DNA from: Thermophilibacter mediterraneus
Lineage (GTDB): Bacteria; Actinomycetota; Coriobacteriia; Coriobacteriales; Atopobiaceae
NCBI RefSeq assembly: GCF_900119385.1
Contig: NZ_FPKO01000007.1
Coordinates: 124,001 to 188,000 of the forward strand
DNA length: 64,000 nt
Direction: 5' to 3'
Below the pieces are notes generated by a model. That model saw nothing but the letters and a program-made list of their open reading frames with translations. It made no database searches and was not told the origin of the DNA. A program made the translations under genes and the position numbers. Of this stretch, positions 47,743 to 55,405 are shown one piece after another. Position 1 is the stretch's first letter; every line of letters starts with the position of its first letter.

Positions 47743-48762
47743 ATGTTCCTCTCGCTCATCTTCGTCGTGTTTCTTTACGCGGTGGTCCAGGGCTTCGTGC
47801 GAGTGGTCGTCTACTTCTGGGAGTGGCTCTCCCGCGGCCGCCAGCTCGACGCCGACGACGTCGAGCGCGCCGAGAACGCCCTCGATCAGTCGGAGGACGT
47901 CCTGGAGCGCGAGCTCGCCCGCGCCGAGCGCCGCCGGGGGCTCGGCCGCCTCTTCGCCCGCTGGAGGGCCTCCAACGAGGCCGTCGACGAGTACCTCGAC
48001 CACCTGCACCTCGGCTGGTACCAGGTCGTCATCATCTTCTTCCTCGGGTCGATGGCGGGCCTTCTGATCGAGGAGGCGTGGATGCTCGTGAGCGCCGGGC
48101 TCGCCGAGAACCGCGTGGGCCTGGTGTGGGGCCCGTTCTCGCCGCTGTACGGCTGCGGCGCCGTGCTGCTCACGGTCCTGAGCTTCCTGCTGCGCCGCCT
48201 GGGCGCCAGGGGGTGGCAGGTGTTCGTGGTGTCCGCCGTGGTGGGCGGGGTGCTCGAGCAGCTCACCGGCTGGGCCATGTCGACCTTCTTCGACGCCGAG
48301 TCCTGGACCTACCTGCACCTGCCCGACCACATCACCCAGTGGGTGGCGTGGCGCTTCCTCGCGGCCTGGGGGCTGCTGGGGCTCGCGTGGTGCCGTGCCG
48401 TCATGCCGCGCCTGCTCTACCAGATCGGGATGCCCACGACCCGCAGGCAGGCGGTCTTCGTCACGCTCGTCGCCGTCTACCTCGTGGCGGACGTCGCCAT
48501 GACGATCGTGTGCTTTAACCGCAAGACCGAGCGAGACGCCGGCGTGCCCCCCGCCAACGCCTTCGAGCAGTGGGTCGACACCAACTACTCCGACGAGTTC
48601 ATCGCCGGTCGCTTCCAGAACCTCAAGATCGGCGGGGAGCGCGACATGGTCGACGAGAACGGCAACATCGTGCCCGGCCAGACCCGCGACGGCGAGGTCC
48701 GGGGGAGCGACGGCGACGCCGGCGCCCTGCCGGGGGAGAAGGACGAGGGGGGTGCGCGATGA
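47743..48762 (+). CDS. CmpB-like multi-pass membrane protein (PF06541 type)
   Basis: This encodes 339 residues. One N-terminal helix (MFLSLIFVVFLYAVV) and a charged coiled segment (about 35-85) precede five or six hydrophobic helices (90-250) with the family-like motif GLVWGPFSPLYGCGAVLL. The C-terminal 80 residues are acidic and hydrophilic. This matches the putative ABC-transporter type IV (CmpB) family, whose function is not known. No ATPase gene is nearby. Its last codon overlaps the ATG of the cysteine desulfurase gene (ATGA), so they are translated together. Confidence 0.7.
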   Translation: MFLSLIFVVFLYAVVQGFVRVVVYFWEWLSRGRQLDADDVERAENALDQSEDVLERELARAERRRGLGRLFARWRASNEAVDEYLDHLHLGWYQVVIIFFLGSMAGLLIEEAWMLVSAGLAENRVGLVWGPFSPLYGCGAVLLTVLSFLLRRLGARGWQVFVVSAVVGGVLEQLTGWAMSTFFDAESWTYLHLPDHITQWVAWRFLAAWGLLGLAWCRAVMPRLLYQIGMPTTRRQAVFVTLVAVYLVADVAMTIVCFNRKTERDAGVPPANAFEQWVDTNYSDEFIAGRFQNLKIGGERDMVDENGNIVPGQTRDGEVRGSDGDAGALPGEKDEGGAR

Positions 48763-50030
48763 CGCCCGAGCGCGAGGTGTACCTCGACTACGCAGCGGCG
48801 ACGCCCGTCGACCCGGAGGTCGCGCGCGCGATGCTGCCCTACCTCACGGAGCGCTTCTGGAACCCCTCGGCGCCCTACGCGCGTGCGAGGGAGGCCCGCG
48901 ACGACGTCGAGCGCGCCCGCGGGGCCATCGCGCGCCTGATCGGGGCGCGCCCGGACAACGTGGTCTTCACGGCGGGCGCCACCGAGGCCAACAACCTCGC
49001 CTTCGCCGCGGTGGAGGGGCACGTGGTCGTCGACGCGGTCGAGCACGAGAGCGTCCTGGCCTGCGCGGGCACGCACGCGCGCCGCACCGTGCGCGTGGGG
49101 GCCGACGGCCTCGTGGACCCCGCCGCGGTCGCGCGAGCCATCAGGCCCGACACCGAGCTCGTCTCCGTCGAGCTGGCGAACGGCGAGCTCGGCTGCGTCC
49201 AGCCCGTCCGCGAGATCGCGCGGGTGGTGGCCGCCGAGCGCGCCCGACGCCTCGAGGAGGGCGAGCACCGCCCCATCTACCTGCACACGGACGCCTCGCA
49301 GGCGGCGGGAGCGCTCTCGGTCAACGTGAGCTCGCTCGGCTGCGACCTCATGACGCTCTCCGCCGCCAAGGTCTACGGGCCCAAGCAGGTCGGCCTGCTC
49401 TGGGCGGCGGACGACGTCCGGCTGCGCCCGCTCGTCTTCGGGGGCGGCCAGGAGGGCGGCGTCCGCTCGGGCACCGAGAACGTCATGGGCGTCGTGGGCT
49501 TCGCGCGCGCCCTCGAGCTGGCGTGCGAGCGCCGCCCGCAGGAGGCGCGTCGCCTCGCCGCGCTGCGCGAGCGGCTGCGCGCGGGCATCTGCGAGCGCGT
49601 GCCGTGGGCGGTGGTCTCCGGGCCGCGCAACCCCAAGCGCCGCCTGCCGGGCCTGCTGCACGTCTCGTTCGCCGGCGTGGAGGCGCGCCGCCTCGTGATC
49701 GCCCTCGAGCGCGCGGGCGTCTCAGTGGGCACCGGGTCGGCCTGCGCCGCCAGCCGCATGCGCGTCTCCCACGTGCTCGAGGCGGTGGGGATGCCGCGCG
49801 AGCTCGCCGAGGGGAGCCTGCGCCTGACGGTCGGACGCCCCACCACCGAGGCCGACGTGGACTATGCGGTCGACGCGATCGCGGGGGCCGTGCGCGCCGA
49901 GGCGACGCGCCTGGGGCTCGACGACGCCCGCCAGCTCGAGCGCGTGTCCTCGCTCGGCTGGGGCGCGACCGGGGGCCCGCGGGCTCGCGGCGCGGGGGAG
50001 CCGGAGGGAGGCGCTCGTGGCGGGCGCTGA
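48759..50030 (+). CDS. Cysteine desulfurase (NifS/IscS type)
   Basis: This PLP enzyme of 423 residues mobilises sulfur from cysteine as a persulfide. It opens with VYLDYAAATPVDP, has GATEANNLAFAA, HTDASQAAG, the PLP lysine in LSAAKVYGPKQVG (K204), GGGQEGGVRSGTEN, and the active cysteine in GTGSACAASR (C329). The C-terminal 30 residues are Gly/Arg-rich and not conserved. mnmA follows with a 14-base overlap, so this enzyme probably supplies sulfur for tRNA 2-thiouridine. Confidence 0.93.
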   Translation: MTPEREVYLDYAAATPVDPEVARAMLPYLTERFWNPSAPYARAREARDDVERARGAIARLIGARPDNVVFTAGATEANNLAFAAVEGHVVVDAVEHESVLACAGTHARRTVRVGADGLVDPAAVARAIRPDTELVSVELANGELGCVQPVREIARVVAAERARRLEEGEHRPIYLHTDASQAAGALSVNVSSLGCDLMTLSAAKVYGPKQVGLLWAADDVRLRPLVFGGGQEGGVRSGTENVMGVVGFARALELACERRPQEARRLAALRERLRAGICERVPWAVVSGPRNPKRRLPGLLHVSFAGVEARRLVIALERAGVSVGTGSACAASRMRVSHVLEAVGMPRELAEGSLRLTVGRPTTEADVDYAVDAIAGAVRAEATRLGLDDARQLERVSSLGWGATGGPRARGAGEPEGGARGGR

Positions 50031-51156
50031 GGCGGCGCGCGCGGGCGCGCTCCCGGCTCGCGGCGCGCGGGTCTTCTGCGGCCTGTCCGGGGGCGTGGAC
50101 TCCGCCCTCGCGTGCGCGCTGCTCGTCGAGCGGGGGTACGACGTCACGGCGGTCTACATGCGCAACTGGTCGCGCGACCTCCCCGGCTTCCGGTGCCCCT
50201 GGGCCGACGAGCTCGCGGACGCCGAGCGCGTCGCCGTTCGCCTGGGCGTGGGACTCGAGGTCTGGGACTGCGAGGAGGAGTACCGCTCGACGGTGGTCGA
50301 CTACCTCGTGGACGCCTACGCCCGCGGGCTCACCCCCAACCCCGACGTCATGTGCAACCAGACCATCAAGTTCGGGACGTTCGTCGAGCGCGCGCTCGAG
50401 CGCGGGGCGGACTTCGTCGCGACGGGCCACTACGGACGCGTCGAGCGCGCGGAGGACGGCCGCGTGCGGCTGCTGCGCGCGCTCGACGAGCACAAGGACC
50501 AGACCTACTTCCTGTGGCGCGTCGCCGAGGAGGCCCTCTCCCGGGCGCTCCTGCCCATCGGCGAGGTGGGCGACAAGGCCCTGGTGCGCCGCATGTGCGC
50601 CGAGCGCGGGCTCGGCGTGGAGGGGAAGCCCGACTCCGACGGCATATGCTTCGTGGGGCCGGTCGGCATCCGCCCCTTCCTGCTCGACGCCCTCGAGCGG
50701 CGCGCGGGCGACGTCGTGGAGTGGGAGAGCGGTCGCGTGCTCGGGCGCCATGACGGGGCGTTCCTGTTCACCGTGGGGCAGCGCCGGGGCCTCGACCTCG
50801 GCGGCGGCCCCGCGCGCTACGTCGTGGACACGGACGTGGAGAAGAACGTCGTCTACGTGACCGCCGACCGACGGAGCCCGGCGCTCTTCTGCCGGGAGCT
50901 CTCGCTCGGCGACGCCCGCTGGGTCTCGGGCGAGCCGCCCGCCTCGGGGCGCTACCTCGTCCGCACCCGGCACACCGGGGAGCTGCGCGAGGCGTGGGTC
51001 GAGGCCGACGGGGCGTCCCGCACGGCGACCGTGCGCTTCGACGAGCCGGCGCGTCGCGTGGCCCCGGGACAGTCCGCGGTCATATACCAGGGGCTCCGCT
51101 GCCTCGGCGGGGGAGTCGTGCAAAAGGGGGCGGGGCTCGTCCCCGCCGGTCGCTAA
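50017..51156 (+). CDS. mnmA: tRNA-specific 2-thiouridylase MnmA
   Basis: MnmA thiolates U34 of Glu, Gln and Lys tRNAs. It encodes 379 residues: the PP-loop SGGVDSALA (about 24-32), YMRNWS, NPDVMCNQTIKF with the first catalytic cysteine (C113), ATGHYGR, KDQTYFLWRV, and DGICFVG with the second (C211). GQRRGLDLGG marks the central domain and a beta-barrel completes the protein. GTG 50017 has GGAGGGAGG upstream. It overlaps the desulfurase gene, its likely sulfur donor. Confidence 0.95.
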   Translation: MAGAEAARAGALPARGARVFCGLSGGVDSALACALLVERGYDVTAVYMRNWSRDLPGFRCPWADELADAERVAVRLGVGLEVWDCEEEYRSTVVDYLVDAYARGLTPNPDVMCNQTIKFGTFVERALERGADFVATGHYGRVERAEDGRVRLLRALDEHKDQTYFLWRVAEEALSRALLPIGEVGDKALVRRMCAERGLGVEGKPDSDGICFVGPVGIRPFLLDALERRAGDVVEWESGRVLGRHDGAFLFTVGQRRGLDLGGGPARYVVDTDVEKNVVYVTADRRSPALFCRELSLGDARWVSGEPPASGRYLVRTRHTGELREAWVEADGASRTATVRFDEPARRVAPGQSAVIYQGLRCLGGGVVQKGAGLVPAGR

Positions 51157-51165
51157 GGAGGGACC

Positions 51166-51645
51166 ATGTCAATGGAGAGGGCGCGCGAGCACCTCGAGCG
51201 GTTCGGCCTGGCCGACAGGATCCGCGAGTTCGACGAGTCGAGCGCCACGGTGGAGCTCGCCGCGAGGGCAGTGGGCGTCGAGCCCGCGCGCATCGCGAAG
51301 ACGCTGAGCTTCATGGTCGCCGAGACGCCCACGCTCGTGCTCTTCGCCGGCGACGCCCGCGTGAACAACCAGGCGTTCAAGGCGACGTTCCACTGCAAGG
51401 CCAAGATGCTCTCGGCCGAGCAAGCCGCCGAGCTCGTGGGCCATGCCGTGGGCGGCGTGTGCCCCTTCGGCGTGAACGACGGGGTGGAGGTCTTTCTCGA
51501 CGAGTCCCTGCGTCGCTTCGAGACCGTGTGGCCCGCGGCGGGCAGCTCGAACTCCGCCATCGAGCTCACGCTCGACGAGCTCGAGCGCGTCTCGGGCGCG
51601 CGCGGGTGGGTCGACGTGGGGCGCGGCTGGAGAGAGGGAGAATAG
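51166..51645 (+). CDS. YbaK/ProX-like aminoacyl-tRNA deacylase domain protein
   Basis: This encodes 159 residues of the YbaK/prolyl-tRNA synthetase-associated fold. Key segments are ELAARAVGVEPARIAKTLSF (conserved lysine), LVLFAGDARVNNQAFK, and GHAVGGVCPFGVNDGVEVFLDES (the GHxxGGxxPFG substrate loop). SSNSAIELTLDEL ends the domain. It is of the YeaK/ProX-like type rather than the 6.1-kb YbaK type. It starts 9 bases after mnmA with AAGGAGG in front, so it may belong to the same operon. Confidence 0.88.
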   Translation: MSMERAREHLERFGLADRIREFDESSATVELAARAVGVEPARIAKTLSFMVAETPTLVLFAGDARVNNQAFKATFHCKAKMLSAEQAAELVGHAVGGVCPFGVNDGVEVFLDESLRRFETVWPAAGSSNSAIELTLDELERVSGARGWVDVGRGWREGE

Positions 51646-51698
51646 GCGCAGACCGCCGCTTGCCGACCGTGCGGGACGTGCGGCGGCGCGCGGCGCGC

Positions 51699-51704
51699 TA
51701 CACT
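51699..51704 (+). promoter_or_regulatory. Candidate -10 for the flippase-like gene
   Basis: TACACT only 14 bases before the ATG at 51718, which implies a very short leader, or that translation begins at GTG 51742. Confidence 0.35.
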
Positions 51705-51717
51705 AGTCCAACGAGCG

Positions 51718-53181
51718 ATGAGCGACGACGTCTGGAGCGCGGTGGCAGAGAAGCACGACAGTCCCAAGGCGGCCGCTGCGGCCAAGGCCCCCTCCGGGCC
51801 CGCCAAGGCGCCGGGCACCTCCGGCGCGGCCAAGGCCAAGGGCCCCACCGGCGCGGCCAAGAAGGTCGCCCTCAAGGTCTCCGCCGTCCGCTCGGTCTCC
51901 GCCGAGGACCGCGCCGCCGACAAGAAGTCGCTCGGCCAGGTCAGGAAGACCGTGGTCTTCCTGGGTGCCGTGGCGATTGCCTACGCCCTCTACCTCGTCT
52001 TCTCCGGGCAGGTCGACGAGTTCGTGTCGTCGCTTGCCGGCGTCGACCTCTCGTGGATCGTCGCGGGCGTGGTGTGCTTCCTGTTCTACTACGTCTTCGG
52101 CATCCTGGCCTACGTGCTCTCCGTGGCGGCCGACCCCGATTGCCCGGTGGGCATTCGCGACCTGATGAGCGTCGAGGCGTCGGGCGTCTTCTTCATGCGC
52201 CTCACGCCCAACAGCGCGGGGGCGCCCCCCGCGCAGATCTTTCGCCTCACGCGCGCGGGCATGTCGGCCGGGGCGGCGAGCGCGCTCAACTTCACGCGAA
52301 CGATTATCTACGAGACGGGCGAGGGCGTCTTCGCCGCCATCATGCTGCTCTTCTGCGGCGGGTATTTCTACGAGACCTTCGGTGACGTCACGCTCATCGG
52401 CCTCTTCCTCTTTGGCTTCAAGGTCGTGCAGGTGGGCGGCTTCATCGCCCTGTGCCTGCTGCCCCGCCCGGTCATGGCCGTGGGCAACTGGGCGCTGCGC
52501 TTCGCCAACCGCCGCAAGTGGCTCAAGGACGATAAGTACGAGAAGTACTACGAGGTTGTGAACACGCAGGTCATGGAGTTCTCGCGCGCCTTCAAGCGCG
52601 CCGCGCGCAACGTGCCGGAGATGCTCGCCACGATGGTGGTGACGCTGCTGCAGCTGGGCTGCATGTACGCGCTGCCCTACTTCGTGCTGCGCTCCTTCGG
52701 CGAGCCCGCGGACTTCCTGGTGTGCCTCGCGTCGGGGTCGATGCTCGAGCTGCTCGTGAACGCCGTGCCGCTGCCGGGCGGCGCGGGCGGCGCGGAGGTC
52801 GGCTTCGCCTACCTCTTCAAGGGGATGTACGGCGTCCACCTCACGGCCGGCTTCGTGATCTGGCGCGCGATCGAGTACCTGCTCCCCGTCATCATCGCCG
52901 CGCCGTGCATGGGCCTGCGCTCCACGAGCGGGGAGTCCATCAACCGGCGCGCCAAGCGGGTCTGGAAGCGCCTGCGCGGCGCGGTTGGCGGCAAGGGCGG
53001 CTCCGGGTCCGGCAGGGGGCTCGGTCGCGGGCGCGGCGGCGTCACGGTGAAGCCGGGCGCCAAGAAGAAGGCGCCCTCCGGCGCCGGCACGGGCACGGGA
53101 GCGGGCGCCTCGGACGTCGAGGCGCGCATCGCCGCCGGCAAGGCCGCCGCGGCCAAGAAGAAGGCGCAGAAGGGCGCGTAG
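51718..53181 (+). CDS. Flippase-like membrane protein (LPG synthase TM family)
   Basis: This encodes 487 residues. An Ala/Lys/Pro-rich N-terminus (1-70) is followed by about eight hydrophobic helices with UPF0104/AglD features: FFMRLTPNSAGAPPAQIFRL and LELLVNAVPLPGGAGGAEVGF. The tail from about 410 is low-complexity Gly/Ala/Lys. Members of this family include the transmembrane part of lysyl-PG synthase and glycolipid flippase candidates. There is no synthase domain here, so the role is uncertain. In-frame GTG 51742 with GGAG upstream is an alternative start. Confidence 0.8.
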   Translation: MSDDVWSAVAEKHDSPKAAAAAKAPSGPAKAPGTSGAAKAKGPTGAAKKVALKVSAVRSVSAEDRAADKKSLGQVRKTVVFLGAVAIAYALYLVFSGQVDEFVSSLAGVDLSWIVAGVVCFLFYYVFGILAYVLSVAADPDCPVGIRDLMSVEASGVFFMRLTPNSAGAPPAQIFRLTRAGMSAGAASALNFTRTIIYETGEGVFAAIMLLFCGGYFYETFGDVTLIGLFLFGFKVVQVGGFIALCLLPRPVMAVGNWALRFANRRKWLKDDKYEKYYEVVNTQVMEFSRAFKRAARNVPEMLATMVVTLLQLGCMYALPYFVLRSFGEPADFLVCLASGSMLELLVNAVPLPGGAGGAEVGFAYLFKGMYGVHLTAGFVIWRAIEYLLPVIIAAPCMGLRSTSGESINRRAKRVWKRLRGAVGGKGGSGSGRGLGRGRGGVTVKPGAKKKAPSGAGTGTGAGASDVEARIAAGKAAAAKKKAQKGA

Positions 53182-53301
53182 CGCGTCTGGGACGTCGTCT
53201 CGCGCCCTCGCCCCGGAGCCGCGCCGGGGAGTTCCGCCGACCCGTCGCCGCGGCACCTCGGGCGTCCCGAGGACCAATTTCAAAAAAGTCCAAAAAGACG
53301 C

Positions 53302-53331
53302 TTGCATTCGGAGTGGGACCCTTGCTAATAT
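53302..53331 (+). promoter_or_regulatory. Promoter of tRNA-Val
   Basis: -35 TTGCAT (53302-53307), 18-base spacer, -10 TAATAT (53326-53331). The A-rich block upstream (CAAAAAAGTCCAAAAAGACG) closely matches that of tRNA-Leu at 44178. Confidence 0.75.
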
Positions 53332-53372
53332 ATCCCTCGCGCTGCGGTCCCCAACGCAGCCGGAACACATAA

Positions 53373-53447
53373 GGGCGTTTAGCTCAGGGGGAGAGCGCTT
53401 CCCTGACACGGAAGAGGTCACAAGTTCAAATCTTGTAACGCCCACCA
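53373..53447 (+). tRNA. tRNA-Val (GAC), CCA encoded
   Basis: Acceptor stem GGGCGTT / AACGCCC, anticodon stem CTTCC / GGAAG with loop CTGACAC (anticodon GAC, 53405-53407), T arm CAAGTTCAAATCTTG, A73 and CCA. Confidence 0.95.
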
Positions 53448-53456
53448 ACTTCTCGC

Positions 53457-53487
53457 AGCTCAGAGCATATTCGCTCTGAGCTGTTTT
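53457..53487 (+). terminator. Terminator after tRNA-Val
   Basis: A 10-bp stem AGCTCAGAGC / GCTCTGAGCT with a 6-base loop, then GTTTT. Confidence 0.85.
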
Positions 53488-53666
53488 CGTGTTCGGGGCA
53501 TGTCGGGCGGGTCTCGCGGGACGGTGCGGGGCACCAGCTCGCGCGCGGGCAGCGAAACCCCTCCGGTCTTCCCGTCACATTTCATTCCCGCCCGTGTGTA
53601 GTAGATGAGGGGCAGGGCAGCTGCGGCTCCGAGGAGACACCCGACGAAGAGAGAGGAGGCTGGTCG

Positions 53667-54194
53667 ATGCAGATCCCCCGCACCGCACCGGATCGCGATC
53701 CCGAGCGGCTCGTGCGTGACTACGCCGACCTCGTCCTGCGCGTGTGCTACACCTACCTGCGCTCGACTGCCGACGCGGAAGACGTCTGCCAGGACACGCT
53801 CACGAAGCTCATCTGCCGCGAGGAGCCGTTCCGCGACGCCGGCCACGAGCGCGCGTGGGTCATTCGCGTCGCGTCGAACGCCTGCAAGAACCTGCTGCGC
53901 GACCGCGGGGCACACCCCGAGGCGGACCTCGACGCCGTCCCGGAGCCGGTCGCGCCGCAGGGGCCGGGCGAGGACGCGCTCCGGCGGCGCGACGACCGCG
54001 TGCTCAATGCCGTGATGGCGCTTCCGCTCCCGCAGCGCGAGGCGGTCTACCTGCACTATTACGAGGGCTACCCCACGCGCCAGATTGCCGCCATCACGGG
54101 CTCCACCGACGTTGCCGTGCGCCGGCGCCTGAGTCGCGCCCGCGCCCGGCTGAGAGAAGACCTGATGGGAGAATACGATGACTTCCCCGCTTGA
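53667..54194 (+). CDS. ECF-type RNA polymerase sigma factor
   Basis: This encodes 175 residues. Region 2 (about 12-80) shows LVRDYADLVLRVCYTYLR, DAEDVCQDTLTKL and RAWVIRVASNACKNLLR. Region 4 (about 115-165) shows LPLPQREAVYLHYYEGYPTR and a recognition helix (VAVRRRLSRARARLRE). It directs RNA polymerase to promoters whose regulon cannot be read from here. GAGAGAGGAGG precedes the ATG. The downstream membrane protein overlaps it by 17 bases and is probably its anti-sigma factor. A GAAACC/CGTC pair at 53554-53576 might be an autoregulated promoter, but its spacing is short. Confidence 0.9.
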   Translation: MQIPRTAPDRDPERLVRDYADLVLRVCYTYLRSTADAEDVCQDTLTKLICREEPFRDAGHERAWVIRVASNACKNLLRDRGAHPEADLDAVPEPVAPQGPGEDALRRRDDRVLNAVMALPLPQREAVYLHYYEGYPTRQIAAITGSTDVAVRRRLSRARARLREDLMGEYDDFPA

Positions 54195-55305
54195 CTCCTA
54201 CACCAGCTCGCTGGACGAGCTGCGCTTCCCCGACGAGGCCAAGGCCCGCATGGCCGCGAATCTGCGGAGGGTCGCTGCGGAGGGGGGCGCCAAGAAGGAC
54301 GCGCCGTCCGGGCGTCTCGCCGAGGCCCTGACCCGTCCCGCCCGCCCCCGGGCGCACCGCTGGGCGCGCGTCGCCGCCGGCCTCGCGCTTGCCCTCGTGC
54401 TGGGCGGGGGCGCCACCGTCGCCGTGGCGACGGGCGTGCTGCCCAACCCGGCCGACGTGCTCTCGGACGTCTTCGGCGGCGCGCCGGCCCAGACCGAGCT
54501 CCTGAACGACGTGGGTCGGCCGATCGGTGCGAGCGCGACCTCGAACGGCGTCACCGTGACGGCCGAGGCCGTGGCGGGCGACCGGTTCAACTACGCCGTG
54601 GCCTACTCGATCGAGTTCGACGATCCTACCGCGCTCGAGGAGCTCGAGTTTCACGAGGGCGGCACCCTGACGTACGTGGGGGACGCCTTCCTGCGCGTGG
54701 ACGGCGCGATGAGCGGCGGCGGTCTCGTCCGGCTCTACGATGCCGACCCCGGTGACAACACGCTGCAGCTCGTGCAGGTCATGGGGGTACAAACGTGGAA
54801 CGACGCGGGCATTGTGGGCCGCACGGCGCGCTTCTCGATGAGCAAGCTCGAGATTTTCACCGATGAGGGGGAGTTCAAGACCCTGGCGGCCGGCAACTGG
54901 AACCTCAAGTTTGAGATGAACTACGTGGACACGACCGTCGACCTGCCAGCGGGCCAGACAACAACGTGGCAGGGCTCGAACGTTACGATTGACGCCGTGG
55001 CGGTGTCCTCCCTCGGCGTCACGGTGGACTACACAATCGACCGGCAGACGCGCGACCTTGCGCTTCCCGGCGAGGTGAGCGACGAGGCCCTGGCCGAGCA
55101 GGCTGCTGTGATGGGCCTCCCTGTGATCGTGACCTTCGCTGATGGGACGACGTTCGACGCCACGGACGCCAACGGCTCTTCGGCGAAGCGCGATGACGGC
55201 ACGACCACCGTCTCCAAGGCGACGACCTACGACCGCATCGTGGACGCGGACGATATCGTGAGCGTGACGGTGGGTGACGTGGAGATCCCCGTGAGCGTCG
55301 CATAG
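54178..55305 (+). CDS. Membrane-anchored putative anti-sigma factor (DUF4179-like)
   Basis: This encodes 375 residues. About 60 N-terminal cytoplasmic residues (DELRFPDEAKARMAANLRR) could bind the sigma factor. One transmembrane helix (about 64-87, VAAGLALALVLGGGATVAVA) is followed by a 290-residue extracytoplasmic region with beta-rich DUF4179-like character (TVTAEAVAGDRFNYAVAYSI). The extensive overlap with the sigma factor gene supports coupled synthesis and the anti-sigma role. The signal sensed outside is unknown. There is no zinc motif (HxxxCxxC). Confidence 0.75.
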   Translation: MTSPLDSYTSSLDELRFPDEAKARMAANLRRVAAEGGAKKDAPSGRLAEALTRPARPRAHRWARVAAGLALALVLGGGATVAVATGVLPNPADVLSDVFGGAPAQTELLNDVGRPIGASATSNGVTVTAEAVAGDRFNYAVAYSIEFDDPTALEELEFHEGGTLTYVGDAFLRVDGAMSGGGLVRLYDADPGDNTLQLVQVMGVQTWNDAGIVGRTARFSMSKLEIFTDEGEFKTLAAGNWNLKFEMNYVDTTVDLPAGQTTTWQGSNVTIDAVAVSSLGVTVDYTIDRQTRDLALPGEVSDEALAEQAAVMGLPVIVTFADGTTFDATDANGSSAKRDDGTTTVSKATTYDRIVDADDIVSVTVGDVEIPVSVA

Positions 55306-55326
55306 TCCCGCAACAGCCTGCGTGAC

Positions 55327-55363
55327 GGGGGGCGAGCCGCCGTGCCCGGGTGGCTCGCCCCCC
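55327..55363. terminator. Bidirectional terminator between convergent genes
   Basis: A perfect 12-bp stem GGGGGGCGAGCC / GGCTCGCCCCCC with a 13-base loop, between the anti-sigma gene and the minus-strand sulfatase gene. Confidence 0.7.
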
Positions 55364-55405
55364 CCCTCGTCTGGGCGGAGGCCGCCGCCGGGTGGCGCGC
55401 CCGAG

